Below, piece by piece: positions 26,970 to 36,333 of a DNA stretch of 42,626 bases. The stretch lies in contig JAUJND010000031.1 of NCBI GenBank assembly GCA_030446505.1, forward strand, positions 1-42,626, read 5' to 3'. The notes below the pieces were generated by a model. The model ran no database searches. It was given only the letters and a program-made list of their open reading frames with translations, and had not been told where the DNA came from. Within the stretch, counting starts at the first letter, position 1. The number at the start of each line of letters is the position of its first letter. The stretch comes from Chroococcidiopsidaceae cyanobacterium YX2bin18 (GTDB taxonomy: Bacteria > Cyanobacteriota > Cyanobacteriia > Cyanobacteriales > Chroococcidiopsidaceae). A program made the position numbers and the translations under genes.

Positions 26970-28007
26970 TTATTCAGAACCGTAAATCAAACCTTTTTGC
27001 TGTAGTCCAGTTAAAGCACCCTGGAGGCTGCCACCTCTAGAAAGACCATGTTTGTGAATATACTCTCTGCTTTGAGGCTTATCAGTTGGGTCTAAAGCCA
27101 AACACTCCAATAGTTGCACTTGACTTGCTGGAAGCAACATTAGTAAAGACTCAAAGACAACCGATAGATCTTTGAGCAGTTCTTGGCTTCCCTGTTCTAC
27201 CTGTTGAACGCTGATTAGTCCGTCAGGTTGCCGTAGAGTTTTTAGACGGCGAATTAGTGCCATAGCATCACCAAAGTGTCCTTGTACCGCAGCCAAAAAT
27301 AATTCCAATGCTGGCGATCGCGCATCAAATGTTAGCCCTTCTGCGTGCAAAACTTCTCTTGCCCAGACTGCTAAAACTTCATCAGCTAAAGGAGCCAGAT
27401 AGACAATTTCCAGTGGATAAGTCGTTTCATCTGCATGGCTACTCGTCTCAGCAATTGTTGCTATCAGGACGTAACTTACTTGAGTTTGCTGCTTAATCTC
27501 GCGCCTGAGTGTGGTTTCCCATAACCCATTACGATCCCAAGAGCGAATGTGGGGGAAGCCCTGCAAAATCAACACCACCCGCTTACCCATAGACTCAGCT
27601 AAATGTTGTGGTAGGTGAAGCAACATCTCAAATGCTTGCCATAGCTGCTTTTGACTCAGCGATCGCAACAGTTTAAGTCTGCCACCGCTCGCCTCTGGGT
27701 TGAAGACAAAAAACTCTCCACTTTTTACAATCCACTCTTGAATTAGTTCTTGTTCAAATTGGCTAACAGTTTCCCCTAGCAGTTGCACAAATCGCTCACC
27801 ATCTGTGGCTCGGATGCAGTCCACCTCCAGCACTATTGCTCCAACTTCAAGAGCCGCTCGTCTTACTAGAGTACGTCGCCCACAGCCCGGAACGCCAGCT
27901 ATCAGCAAGTCACCATCAGCAGCGAGAATCTCCACAACGCGCTGGAATTGCGCTGATCGCCCAATTACTTCCAAAGGGGTAGACAAATCCAAATTCACAC
28001 CCATCAT
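26970..28007 (-). CDS. AAA-like protein with degenerate P-loop
   Basis: The 345-residue protein has AAA/STAND-ATPase layout. An N-terminal linker (LEVIGRSAQFQRVVEIL) leads into a P-loop position reading GVPGCGRRT (38-46), and the Walker B-like strand is RVVLILQGFPHI. The helical half ends with a winged-helix-like region (LLECLALDPTDKP, then LQGALTGLQQKGLIYGSE). The Walker lysine is replaced by arginine and the Walker B acidic residue by glutamine, so nucleotide hydrolysis is doubtful. I confirmed the arginine codons (CGA CGT). The winged helix suggests DNA binding or a regulatory platform. The gene stands alone between an NDK-like gene and a divergent P-type ATPase gene. Confidence 0.65.
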   Translation of the reverse strand: MMGVNLDLSTPLEVIGRSAQFQRVVEILAADGDLLIAGVPGCGRRTLVRRAALEVGAIVLEVDCIRATDGERFVQLLGETVSQFEQELIQEWIVKSGEFFVFNPEASGGRLKLLRSLSQKQLWQAFEMLLHLPQHLAESMGKRVVLILQGFPHIRSWDRNGLWETTLRREIKQQTQVSYVLIATIAETSSHADETTYPLEIVYLAPLADEVLAVWAREVLHAEGLTFDARSPALELFLAAVQGHFGDAMALIRRLKTLRQPDGLISVQQVEQGSQELLKDLSVVFESLLMLLPASQVQLLECLALDPTDKPQSREYIHKHGLSRGGSLQGALTGLQQKGLIYGSE

Positions 28008-28167
28008 TACCTTTTAATTTCAAGCCTAACTGTAAGTGCCAGCATAGTCTCCTTCAATTATTTGCTGGGCAAGTATTGAGGGAAACTATGGCAACCATTC
28101 AATCATCTTAGTTCTAATAACTTTATAACACTATTCAACAGTGCTATAAATCAGCCAACACTATTTT

Positions 28168-30915
28168 GTGCATATTAATTATGGCATAGAGTCGCCCTAC
28201 AACTTCAACGACGCTTTCGAAAGCGAACGCACCAGAAGACACCCAACCACTCTGCATTCCCTGGACATTAAGCAAACCATCGACTTGCTAGAGAGCGATC
28301 GCGAACAAGGCTTGAGTACCGCTGAGGTGAAACAAAGGACTGCTCGTTTTGGTGCTAATGAACTAACCGCCAAGAAAGGCAAACCCTGGTGGTTGAAATT
28401 TCTCCTGCAATTTAACCAACCGCTTTTGATCATCTTGCTATCTGCTGGGATAATCAAGGCGTTACTCCAGGAGTGGATCAATGCTGGAGTAATTTGGGGT
28501 GTGACGACTACCAACGCCACAATTAGTTTTATCCAAGAATCCAAAGCGGAAGGAGCGATCGCGGCACTAGCTTCCTCGATTCAAACAGAAGCAACCGTCA
28601 TCCGCGATCGCAAAAAGTTACGAGTTCCCTCCAGGGAGTTAGTACCGGGTGACTTAGTATTGTTGACTTCTGGAGATAAAGTACCAGCAGATTTACGCCT
28701 GATTCAGGTGCGTAACTTGCAAATTGATGAGTCAGCCCTTACAGGTGAATCTGTTGCAGTTGAAAAAGACTCCTACCCAGTAGATCCAGAAACTCCCCTG
28801 GCAGAGCGCATCAATATGGCTTACGCTGGCGGGTTCGTGACCTTTGGACAGGGAACTGGCATTGTTGTTGCGATTGGGCAGAAAACTCAGACTGGTCAAA
28901 TTGCCCAGCTAATTGAGCAGCGAACTGACTTAACCACACCATTAACTCGTAAATTTAACGCTTTCAGTCAGAATTGGCTGTACATGGTTTTAGGGCTGGC
29001 TACCCTAACCTTTGCAGTAGGACTAGGACACAAACCTTGGGCAGATGCGATCGAGGCTGCTGTTGCGTTGACAGTAAGTGCAATTCCAGAAGGATTACCA
29101 GCAGTTATAACTGTAACGCTAGCTGTTGGTGTCTCTCGCATGGCTCGCCGTCATGCGATTATCCGCAAGCTCCCAGCCGTTGAAACTCTAGGCAGTGCCA
29201 CAGTTATCTGTTCCGATAAAACTGGAACCCTGACTGAAAACCAAATGACAGTGCAAGAAATTTATGCAGGGGGTCAGAATTATACAGTCAGTGGAGTAGG
29301 CTATAACCCTGAAGGTGCAATCCTCTTTAATCACACGATCGCTACCCTCAGCCCAGCTTTACTAGAGTGCCTCAAAGCTGGAATTTTGTGCAATGACTCC
29401 CATCTGGAAGTTAAGAATGGTAAGTGGCAGGTTGTCGGCGATCCAACCGAAGGAGCCTTGATTGCTGCTGCTAATAAAGCAGGGCTGACTCAGGAGGTTT
29501 TGGAAATGCCGAGATTGGACTCGATTCCCTTTGAGTCTCAGTTTCAGTACATGGCGACTTTGCACCAAACTGATTTAACCAAAACTATTTATGTTAAAGG
29601 CTCAGTAGAGACAATTCTCAATCGCTGTCAGCAGATGCTGGATGCTGAGGGACAGCCTATCGAGGTAAACCGCGAACAAATAGAGCAGGAAGTCAATTGT
29701 CTAGCTAAACAGGGGTTACGAGTTTTGGCTTTTGCTAAGAAGTCTGCCGCTTACGAGGACTCGGTAGATCATGCAGACATCGAAACAGGGCTAATTTTTT
29801 TGGGCTTGCAGGGCATGATTGATCCGCCCCGTCCAGAAGCGATCAAAGCAGTACACGCCTGCCAGTCTGCGGGTATTCAAGTGAAGATGATTACTGGCGA
29901 TCATGTGGTGACTGCACAGGCGATCGCGCGTCGGATTGGTTTGAAAAAGAATAAGCAAGTTCTAGCGTTCACTGGCGGGGAACTTGCCAAAATGAACAAG
30001 CAGGAACTGGCGACTGCCGTAGAAGATGGCGTTGTTTTTGCGCGTGTTGCCCCAGAACAAAAACTCCGCTTAGTTGAAGCCCTGCAATCTCAAGGTGAGA
30101 TTGTGGCAATGACAGGAGATGGAGTCAACGACGCACCTGCCCTTAAGCAAGCGGATATTGGCATTGCTATGGGGAGGACTGGTACTGAAGTCGCTAAGGA
30201 AGCGGCTGATATGTTACTTACAGATGATAACTTTGCCTCAATCGCGGCTGCGGTTGAGGAAGGTCGAAATGTTTATAAAAATTTACTTAATGCGATGCGC
30301 TTCATTTTGCCTGTGAATGGTGGCGAATCGATGACGATTTTAATTAGTGTGCTGCTAGAAAGAGAACTGCCGATCTTGTCTTTACAAGTTCTGTGGCTGA
30401 ATATGCTGAATTCAATCACTATGACAGTACCGCTTGCTTTCGAGCCTAAGTCTCAGCAGGTGATGAAACAAGCGCCCCGCCCTGTTAATGAAGCCCTGTT
30501 GAACGGCGATCGCATTAGGCGAATCTTAGCGATTTCTCTATATAACTGGACTGTGATCTTTGGCGTATTTGAATGGACGCGCCAAACAACAGGAAACATC
30601 GATCTAGCCCGGACAATGGCAATTCAGGCTTTAGTAGCAGGGAGAATTTTTTATCTATTAAGTATTAGTCAATTACTGCCTTCGATTGTGGCTAAGTTCC
30701 GCAATCAAACTCAATCAACTAGTAGCGCCCCAGCGATCGCTGCTGGTATTGTTGGTGCTGTAATTCTACAGGTACTTTTTAGCCAGTGGAGTTTCATTAA
30801 TAACATCTTCTCCACAGCGCCACTGAACTTAAGCCAATGGCTGATCTGCCTTGGTGCAGGTCTACCAATGATTGCGATCGCAGCTTCAGTCAATCGTTTT
30901 GATCCTCCTAACTAG
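28168..30915 (+). CDS. P-type cation-transporting ATPase (P2, PacL/Ca-ATPase-like)
   Basis: The 915-residue P-type ATPase has the dephosphorylation motif TGES at 192-195, phosphorylation site DKTGT with D350, the N-domain, and hinge motif GDGVND at 650-655. [16 protein letters not shown] in membrane helix 4 is the P2-class ion-site motif (IPEGLP). In helix 6, where SERCA has the ion-ligand pattern N-x-x-T-D, this protein reads LNMLNSITM, with Asn retained but the TD pair replaced by NS. Calcium transport is therefore uncertain, and other cations are possible. The GTG at 28168 is the likely start, but no ribosome-binding site is clear. It is followed by a terminator-like hairpin. Confidence 0.85.
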   Translation: MHINYGIESPYNFNDAFESERTRRHPTTLHSLDIKQTIDLLESDREQGLSTAEVKQRTARFGANELTAKKGKPWWLKFLLQFNQPLLIILLSAGIIKALLQEWINAGVIWGVTTTNATISFIQESKAEGAIAALASSIQTEATVIRDRKKLRVPSRELVPGDLVLLTSGDKVPADLRLIQVRNLQIDESALTGESVAVEKDSYPVDPETPLAERINMAYAGGFVTFGQGTGIVVAIGQKTQTGQIAQLIEQRTDLTTPLTRKFNAFSQNWLYMVLGLATLTFAVGLGHKPWADAIEAAVALTVSAIPEGLPAVITVTLAVGVSRMARRHAIIRKLPAVETLGSATVICSDKTGTLTENQMTVQEIYAGGQNYTVSGVGYNPEGAILFNHTIATLSPALLECLKAGILCNDSHLEVKNGKWQVVGDPTEGALIAAANKAGLTQEVLEMPRLDSIPFESQFQYMATLHQTDLTKTIYVKGSVETILNRCQQMLDAEGQPIEVNREQIEQEVNCLAKQGLRVLAFAKKSAAYEDSVDHADIETGLIFLGLQGMIDPPRPEAIKAVHACQSAGIQVKMITGDHVVTAQAIARRIGLKKNKQVLAFTGGELAKMNKQELATAVEDGVVFARVAPEQKLRLVEALQSQGEIVAMTGDGVNDAPALKQADIGIAMGRTGTEVAKEAADMLLTDDNFASIAAAVEEGRNVYKNLLNAMRFILPVNGGESMTILISVLLERELPILSLQVLWLNMLNSITMTVPLAFEPKSQQVMKQAPRPVNEALLNGDRIRRILAISLYNWTVIFGVFEWTRQTTGNIDLARTMAIQALVAGRIFYLLSISQLLPSIVAKFRNQTQSTSSAPAIAAGIVGAVILQVLFSQWSFINNIFSTAPLNLSQWLICLGAGLPMIAIAASVNRFDPPN

Positions 30916-30969
30916 CGGTATAATCCTCCCACAGCTACGTGCTTCAACAATAATTCTTTGGGGAGCTTT

Positions 30970-30999
30970 AACCATAGATAAAATCTATGGTTGTTATTT
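30970..30999 (+). terminator. Hairpin downstream of the P-type ATPase gene
   Basis: AACCATAGAT and ATCTATGGTT (30970-30979 and 30983-30992) form a perfect 10-bp stem with an AAA loop, followed by GTTATTT. The stem is AT-rich and the T run is short, so this is a plausible but weak intrinsic terminator for the ATPase gene. Confidence 0.45.
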
Positions 31000-31070
31000 A
31001 AAATACTAGTTTTTATCTATGCAAGTTTAGAAGTACGATTAGAGCAATAATAAAATAGAAAGAAATACTT

Positions 31071-31205
31071 ATGGCTCCTTTCCTTATCCAGAGTATTTGG
31101 TTAATACCTTGCTATGCCTTAATTGATGCGCTTTTAGCTCTGCCTTGGTCTCCGGCAGTAATTCGGCGTACAGGACCAAGACCATCTGGTTACGTAACCT
31201 TTTAA
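31071..31205 (+). pseudogene. N-terminal fragment of an NdhF paralogue (NdhF3-like)
   Basis: An ATG opens a 44-codon frame (MAPFLIQSIWLIPCYALIDA, then LPWSPAVIRRTGPRPSGYVTF) that aligns throughout with the N-terminus of NdhF4 at 11648. The shared core is xRRTGPRPxxY. It ends at a stop where the next helix should begin, and none of the rest of NdhF is present. Immediately at the break is an 8-bp perfect inverted repeat, GTAACCTT/AAGGTTAC (31194-31214). This is a truncated relic of a second NDH-1 CO2-uptake operon, perhaps the inducible ndhF3-ndhD3-cupA-cupS set. Confidence 0.7.
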
Positions 31206-31645
31206 GAAGGTTACTCTTGCTCCTTGCCAAGCTAGATGTAGGTACAAGGCATCACGAAGTAGAGTGACCTGATTCATAAGCGGTTCGTGGTTAAAGAATG
31301 TTGTAATTCTGATAAAACCCTTCCCTGTTAACGATTTGCAAGCTTTTATACTGTACTTAGGACAGGACATTATCCTATGCATATATAAAAAAAATTATGC
31401 TATTGCAAATCAGATCCGATTTTTTGCTTATTGATTTTGGCTTCTTCGTGTACTAGATTTAACTGTAAGCTTATACAAAGGAACCAAACGAACCCAGGTT
31501 GAAGTAGTTCTACTCTATCTAAAGTTCAAGGAGAGTGCTTTTATGGATGATGAATTCAAAAAGTGCCGCTGCGTCCTAGATTAAAAAGGCAGCCTAATAG
31601 GCTCTGAAGTATCAGTCAAAATTAAGCGCTTAAAGGAAGAGACAT
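31206..31645 (+). promoter_or_regulatory. rbcL upstream region with candidate promoter
   Basis: This 440-bp stretch leads to rbcL. A candidate sigma-70-type pair is TTGATT (31431-31436) and TAGATT (31454-31459) with 17-bp spacing; each matches consensus at four of six positions, so it is tentative. The leader contains a 13-codon ORF and a small stem-loop, listed separately. I did not find a convincing RbcR site. Confidence 0.35.
31543..31584 (+). CDS. Possible 13-residue leader peptide in the rbcL 5' UTR
   Basis: A strong ribosome-binding site AAGGAG (31528-31533) sits 9 bp before ATG at 31543, which opens MDDEFKKCRCVLD and a stop. Seven bases after the stop is a perfect 5-bp stem with a 3-base loop, AGCCT-AAT-AGGCT (31591-31603). 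rbcL follows 61 bp later with its own AAGGAAGAG. It could be translated as a leader that modulates rbcL, or be a chance mini-ORF. Confidence 0.35.
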   Translation: MDDEFKKCRCVLD

Positions 31646-33076
31646 ATGTCATATTCGCAAACAAAAACTCAATCTAGAGTCGGGTACCAGGCTGGGGTTA
31701 AAGACTACAGGCTAACTTACTACACCCCAGATTACACCCCCAAAGATACAGACATCCTAGCGGCTTTTCGGGTTACACCCCAACCCGGTGTACCTCCTGA
31801 AGAGGCTGGAGCTGCGGTGGCTGCTGAGTCCTCCACGGGTACTTGGACAACGGTTTGGACAGATCTACTGACCGACATGGATCGCTACAAAGGTCGTTGC
31901 TACGACATCGAACCGGTAGCTGGCGAAGACAATCAGTACATCTGCTATATTGCCTATCCGCTGGATTTGTTTGAAGAAGGTTCTGTCACGAACCTGTTAA
32001 CCTCGATCGTGGGGAACGTATTTGGATTCAAAGCCCTCCGCGCCTTGCGTCTAGAAGACTTGCGGATTCCTGTCGCTTACCTCAAGACTTTCCAAGGTCC
32101 TCCACACGGTATCCAGGTTGAGCGGGACAGGCTCAACAAGTACGGTCGTCCTCTCTTGGGCTGCACGATCAAACCCAAGCTGGGCTTATCTGCTAAGAAC
32201 TATGGTCGTGCTGTTTATGAATGTCTGCGCGGCGGTCTTGACTTCACCAAGGATGACGAAAACATCAACTCTCAGCCTTTCATGCGCTGGCGCGATCGCT
32301 TCTTGTTTGTAGCAGAAGCAATTAAAAAGGCTCAGGCTGAAACGGGTGAAATCAAGGGTCATTACCTCAACTGTACCGCTGGTACCTGCGAAGAAATGAT
32401 GAAGCGGGCTGAGTTTGCTAAGGAACTCGAAATGCCCATCATCATGCACGACTACCTCACAGGTGGTTTCACAGCTAATACCACCCTGGCAAAATGGTGC
32501 CGTGACAATGGTATGCTGCTGCACATTCACCGCGCTATGCACGCTGTAATCGACCGTCAGAAAAACCACGGAATGCACTTCCGGACGTTGGCCAAGTGTC
32601 TGCGGATGTCCGGCGGTGACCACATCCACACCGGTACAGTAGTCGGTAAGCTGGAAGGTGAGCGCGGGATCACAATGGGGTTTGTGGACTTGCTGCGCGA
32701 GAACTATGTGGAGCAAGACTTGTCTCGCGGTATTTACTTCACTCAAGACTGGGCTTCTATGCCTGGCGTAATGGCAGTAGCCTCTGGTGGTATTCACGTC
32801 TGGCATATGCCCGCACTGGTAGAAATCTTTGGGGATGACTCCGTGCTGCAATTCGGTGGTGGTACGCTAGGACACCCTTGGGGTAATGCGCCTGGTGCAA
32901 CTGCCAACCGGGTGGCTCTAGAAGCCTGCATTGAGGCTCGCAACGCAGGTCGTGACCTTGGTCGCGAAGGCAACGATATCCTTCGTGAAGCTGCCAAGTG
33001 GTCTCCTGAATTGGCGATCGCTTGCGAAACTTGGAAGGAAATCAAGTTTGAATTTGAAGCTATGGATACCGTCTGA
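31646..33076 (+). CDS. rbcL: Ribulose bisphosphate carboxylase large chain
   Basis: This is a 476-residue form IB Rubisco large subunit, complete and undisturbed. The substrate-binding lysine loop [20 protein letters not shown], the carbamylated lysine with its metal ligands in [27 protein letters not shown], and the [10 protein letters not shown] loop 6 are all present. It fixes CO2 or O2 onto ribulose-1,5-bisphosphate inside the carboxysome. The ATG is preceded by AAGGAAGAG. It is the first gene of rbcL-rbcX-rbcS, followed by the activase gene. A 12-bp inverted repeat sits between it and rbcX. Confidence 0.98.
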   Translation: MSYSQTKTQSRVGYQAGVKDYRLTYYTPDYTPKDTDILAAFRVTPQPGVPPEEAGAAVAAESSTGTWTTVWTDLLTDMDRYKGRCYDIEPVAGEDNQYICYIAYPLDLFEEGSVTNLLTSIVGNVFGFKALRALRLEDLRIPVAYLKTFQGPPHGIQVERDRLNKYGRPLLGCTIKPKLGLSAKNYGRAVYECLRGGLDFTKDDENINSQPFMRWRDRFLFVAEAIKKAQAETGEIKGHYLNCTAGTCEEMMKRAEFAKELEMPIIMHDYLTGGFTANTTLAKWCRDNGMLLHIHRAMHAVIDRQKNHGMHFRTLAKCLRMSGGDHIHTGTVVGKLEGERGITMGFVDLLRENYVEQDLSRGIYFTQDWASMPGVMAVASGGIHVWHMPALVEIFGDDSVLQFGGGTLGHPWGNAPGATANRVALEACIEARNAGRDLGREGNDILREAAKWSPELAIACETWKEIKFEFEAMDTV

Positions 33077-33096
33077 TCAATTCCAATCGGCTTTTA

Positions 33097-33136
33097 GCTA
33101 TCAGCCTACAGATTTATTCCATTTTAGGCTGATAGC
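33097..33136 (+). other. 12-bp perfect inverted repeat between rbcL and rbcX
   Basis: GCTATCAGCCTA (33097-33108) and TAGGCTGATAGC (33125-33136) form a perfect 12-bp stem with a 16-base loop just 21 bp after the rbcL stop. No T run follows, so it is more likely an mRNA processing or stability element, or a leaky attenuator, than a full terminator. It would let rbcL exceed rbcX and rbcS in transcript level. Confidence 0.6.
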
Positions 33137-33169
33137 CAAGGTCTAACAGCTTCTCGGCTGGGGTCAATT

Positions 33170-33601
33170 ATGGACTTAAAACAAGTTGCAAAAGATACAG
33201 CTAAGGTGCTAGCTAGCTACCTGACCTATCAAGCAGTGCGGATTGTGGTTACTCAATTGAGTGAAACAAATCCTCCCTTAGCAATCTGGCTGAATGGCTT
33301 CTCTTCAACAGGCAAGGTTCAGGATGGGGAAGCCTACCTCCAAGAGTTACTCCAGGAGAATCAGGACTTGGCTTTTCGAATCATGACTGTGCGAGAACAT
33401 TTAGCCACAGAAGTGACAGATTTCCTGCCAGAGATGACTCGGGCTGGGATTGCCCAAGCCAATATGGGACACCGCCGTCAGCATCTGGAGCGAATCACAC
33501 AGTTGCCCTTGCGTGATCCGATCACCGAGAGCACCTTTCTACCAGAAGCTTTGCCCGAAAATACAACTGATTCAAAACCTACCCTGGACAACTCGAATTA
33601 G
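33170..33601 (+). CDS. rbcX: Rubisco assembly chaperone RbcX
   Basis: The 143-residue RbcX begins MDLKQVAKDTAKVLASYLTYQ and continues through QAVRIVVTQLSETNPPLAIW, FSSTGKVQDGEAYLQELLQEN and RIMTVREHLATEVTDFLPEM. These match the helical core and the central groove that grips the RbcL C-terminal peptide (EIKFEF, present here at the end of RbcL). It acts as a dimer during L8 assembly. The tail after residue 115 is a variable disordered region. The gene is intact in the standard L-X-S order. Confidence 0.95.
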   Translation: MDLKQVAKDTAKVLASYLTYQAVRIVVTQLSETNPPLAIWLNGFSSTGKVQDGEAYLQELLQENQDLAFRIMTVREHLATEVTDFLPEMTRAGIAQANMGHRRQHLERITQLPLRDPITESTFLPEALPENTTDSKPTLDNSN

Positions 33602-33673
33602 TTTCTAGTGCTAAACCACCTCTATCCGGTGAAGCTGTTACTTAACTCACATTAGAGATAACTCAAGAAAACA

Positions 33674-34008
33674 ATGAAAACCCTACCTAAAGAGACTCGT
33701 TACGAAACCCTCTCCTACCTTCCTCCTTGACAGATGCCCAGATTTCTAGGCAGATTCAGTACATTTTGGAGAAAGGCTATATTCCTGCAGTCGAGTTCAA
33801 CGAAAAGTCAGATCCGACTGAATTCTACTGGACAATGTGGAAACTGCCACTGTTCGGCGCTAGAAGTACTCAAGAAGTGCTAAGCGAGATCCAGGCTTGC
33901 CGTTCTGAGTACTCCAACTGCTTTATTCGAGTTGTCGGTTTCGATAACATTAAGCAGTGCCAGATTCTCAGCTTCATCGTTCATAAGCCGACTACGAAGC
34001 GGTTCTAG
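33674..34008 (+). CDS. rbcS: Ribulose bisphosphate carboxylase small chain, one frameshift
   Basis: The N-terminus [18 protein letters not shown] is encoded from the ATG at 33674 but ends at TGA near 33728. The remaining protein ([20 protein letters not shown] onward, ending [14 protein letters not shown]) is in the next frame. One missing T at CTCC(T)TTGACAG restores YLPPLTDAQI and a 111-residue product, the normal length. The small subunit caps the L8 core. Because the missing base lies in a short T/C run and the rest is perfectly conserved, I regard it as a probable sequence error; a real loss of rbcS would be lethal unless another copy exists. Confidence 0.9.
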
Positions 34009-34030
34009 AAGGGCTTGAAAATCTGAATTG

Positions 34031-34060
34031 AGGGGAAGGTAGACTATTCTACCTTCCCCT
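34031..34060 (+). terminator. Strong hairpin between rbcS and rca
   Basis: AGGGGAAGGTAGA (34031-34043) and TCTACCTTCCCCT (34048-34060) form a perfect 13-bp stem with a CTAT loop, 23 bp after the rbcS stop. It is followed by ATCTCTTGTT, which has no long T run. It probably ends or attenuates the rbcLXS transcript before rca. Confidence 0.7.
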
Positions 34061-34113
34061 ATCTCTTGTTCCCTGACGAATACTCCAACTCGATCAACCT
34101 ATTTGACAGATTT

Positions 34114-35408
34114 ATGAGCTACTATATTTCCCCCAGCTTTTTGGACAAACTTGCAGTTCACATTACCAAGAACTTTCTCAATCTTCCTGGGTTGCGAGTG
34201 CCTCTGATTTTGGGAATTCACGGTCGTAAAGGTGAGGGAAAGTCATTTCAATGTGAGTTAGTTTTCAAACTCATGGGTATTGAGCCAGTCCGGATGTCTG
34301 CTGGGAACTGGAAAGCCCTGATGCTGGAGATCCTGTCCGTTTGCTCCGAACTCGCTATCGCGAAGCTGCCGAACTGATCAAAGTCAGGGGTAAGATGTGC
34401 GTTCTGCTGATTAATGACCTGGATGCAGGTGCAGGTCGAGTTGATACGTCCACGCAGTATACGGTCAATACCCAACTGGTCAACGGCACACTAATGAACA
34501 TTGCCGACAACCCTACAGATGTGCAGTTGCCTGGGAGCTACGAAACTCAGCCGATAAATCGGGTTCCGATTATTGTTACTGGAAATGATTTTTCTACGTT
34601 GTATGCTCCCCTGATCCGAGATGGTCGGATGGAAAAGTTTTATTGGGAACCGAGCCGGGAAGATCGCATTGGTGTTGTTAGCGGTATCTTTGAGGAAGAT
34701 GGTCTTGGTCAAAAAGAGATTGGGCAACTTATTGATACGTTCCCACGCCAGTCAATTGACTTTTTGGTGCTTTACGTTCACGAGTATACGACGAGCAAGT
34801 TCGTGAGTTTATTCATCAGGTCGGTCTCAACAAAGTATCCGTCCAGTTAGTGAATAACCCAGAATTTACAGTCCGGTTCCGTAAAGGTGATTTTGGGCTG
34901 GCTCGCCTGATTGACTTAGGCAATCTTATTGTTCACGAACAGCAACGGGTGCAAAATATGCGCCTGGCACAAGAGTATGTAACAGTGCCAACCAAGAGCA
35001 ACGAGGAATTGAGACAAAGATCTCTGAATCTGCACCTGCTTATCAGCCAGTGAAGCCAAGCTCAATTGGTTTACTAGAAGCACCAACGACCTCCAATAAT
35101 GGTGGGTCCAGTTACTCTTACGGGAATGAGACTTTACCCAATGGGATAGCTTTTAATGAAATAGAGCGACTCTTGGAGCAGGGCATCCGCCAGGGAGGTC
35201 GTCTCAGTCTTGAGATTGCAAATCCCCGTGAAAAATCTCAAAATAACTGGCAAAGTTGGAAATGGAAGACTCCCCTGAAAATGCTGCCAGGGCAATGACA
35301 CAGATCAAGGAGTGCCTGAATGAAAATCCTGGCTGCTTTATCAAGCTGGTGGGCTATAACCCCAAGACCCAAACCCGGACGTTAGAAGAGATTATTGTCC
35401 GCCCATAA
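34114..35408 (+). pseudogene. rca: Rubisco activase with C-terminal SSU-like domain, frameshifted
   Basis: An AAA+ domain starts at MSYYISPSFLDKLAVHITKN and contains Walker A GRKGEGKSF, then LLINDLDAGAGR as Walker B, and IVTGNDFSTLYAPLIRDGRM. The C-terminus has a Ser/Thr/Asn linker and a Rubisco-small-subunit-like domain (FNEIERLLEQGIRQGGRLSL, ending GCFIKLVGYNPKTQTR and IIVRP). This is the activase-like protein of cyanobacteria that is recruited to carboxysomes through its SSU-like domain. The total of 431 codons is normal, but I find four frame breaks: near 34302 (lost G in a G run), 34755 (lost T in a T run), 35015 and 35270. The start at 34114 is by family. Confidence 0.85.
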
Positions 35409-35924
35409 TTGCAGGGTGTTTTCCATCTTTTGCAGCAAGTGCGCTTGACAAAATCGCGTGTAAAAGCCCGATGCAGTTTTCCCATAACCTACTTCCTTTA
35501 TCTGAGAAGTGTTAGTGTTTCTTGGAACGCAGATTTCATGAGCTTTTAAAATGAGTAGACCTAAAGATGTAAGGATAGAGGTGCAGTCTTGCTACTTTAA
35601 ACTCAACTTGTTTTGGCATAGAAATTTACTTCGTTATCGGTTCTATTTGGGTAATCCGCAGTAGCTGGATAATAGTTGCTAAAGGAGCGATATATTTAAT
35701 GCCAATAGTAGCGTTCGGTAGTAATCGCACTGTTTATCTATATTTGAGATAAGGAGCGATCGCGCTGCCTATGATCTTGCACTATATCTCAGCAATTATA
35801 AATCGCGCCTACACAAAACGAAGCCTGCCTTTGCAGACTTGACGCAGAATAAAAGTTTTACAACCCGCGCTGGCGGGTTTTGTCTGTATACGCAACTTAC
35901 AGTCGCCAGGTGCAAGATATCAGG
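35409..35924. other. 516-bp gene-free stretch after rca
   Basis: No coding potential is visible. It contains a GCGATCGC octamer near 35757 and the palindromic repeat listed at 35803-35915. The rest is ordinary AT-rich spacer between two convergent genes (rca on plus, TMEM14 on minus). Confidence 0.6.
35803..35915. repeat. Interspersed palindromic repeat with terminator-like stem
   Basis: The segment has two hairpins: AAGCCTGC-CTTT-GCAGACTT (one mismatch) and AACCCGC-GCTG-GCGGGTT, the second followed by TTGTCTGTATACGC and a CAGTCGCC end. This composition (ACCCGC...GCGGGTTTTGTCTGTA) is a common intergenic repeat family in multicellular cyanobacteria. The second stem followed by TTTT (to 35881) could serve as an intrinsic terminator for rca. 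Confidence 0.6.
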
Positions 35925-36247
35925 CTACACTAAACCAACAAGTTGATTTACCATAACCCCCAGTACAACCAAACCTAAGATACTCATCAATCCCGCAGGC
36001 ATAAATTTACGAGTTTTAGCTAACCGAATAGCAAAAACAATTATTAAAACAGTTGTAACGATTGTTGTCAAAATTAGCCCCCAAGCTTGCCCCTGTAGTT
36101 GCAGCACTCCACCAAAAATCAGTAATAAGCCGCTGATGCTGCCAGAAATCAACGAAGCTTTGCTTTGCACTTGGACATAACCAATAATGCCGCCGATAAT
36201 GGCTAAGATGCCGTAGGCGATCGCAGCGATGATACCTCCAAATTCAT
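35925..36247 (-). CDS. TMEM14-family small membrane protein, one frameshift
   Basis: The main frame (QSKASLISGSISGLLLIFGG, then LTTIVTTVLIIVFAIRLAKT and FMPAGLMSILGLVVLGVM) has three hydrophobic helices, and upstream codons in the same frame supply another (GGIIAAIAYGILAIIGGIIG). Together these are the TMEM14/FAX1 fold, proposed in plastids to export fatty acids. No start precedes GGIIAAI in frame, but an ATG at 36247 gives M-N and then needs one missing base, so the 5' end is shifted. The corrected length of 107 residues is normal. An ATG-started shorter form (81 residues) would lack the first helix. Confidence 0.75.
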
Positions 36248-36333
36248 TACTTAAACCCTATCTAGCTTTGATATTTATATTCAAACGTTGGCAGACAATT
36301 TACCATAGCTCAGGTACATCACCCAATTAATTA

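Noticed and set aside
31134-31382. 82-codon minus-strand frame upstream of rbcL.
   Set aside because: It overlaps the ndhF fragment antisense and shows no protein family features.
34031-34060. The rbcS-rca palindrome as a mobile element end.
   Set aside because: It is a single stem with no target duplication or second end, so an RNA hairpin is the simpler reading.
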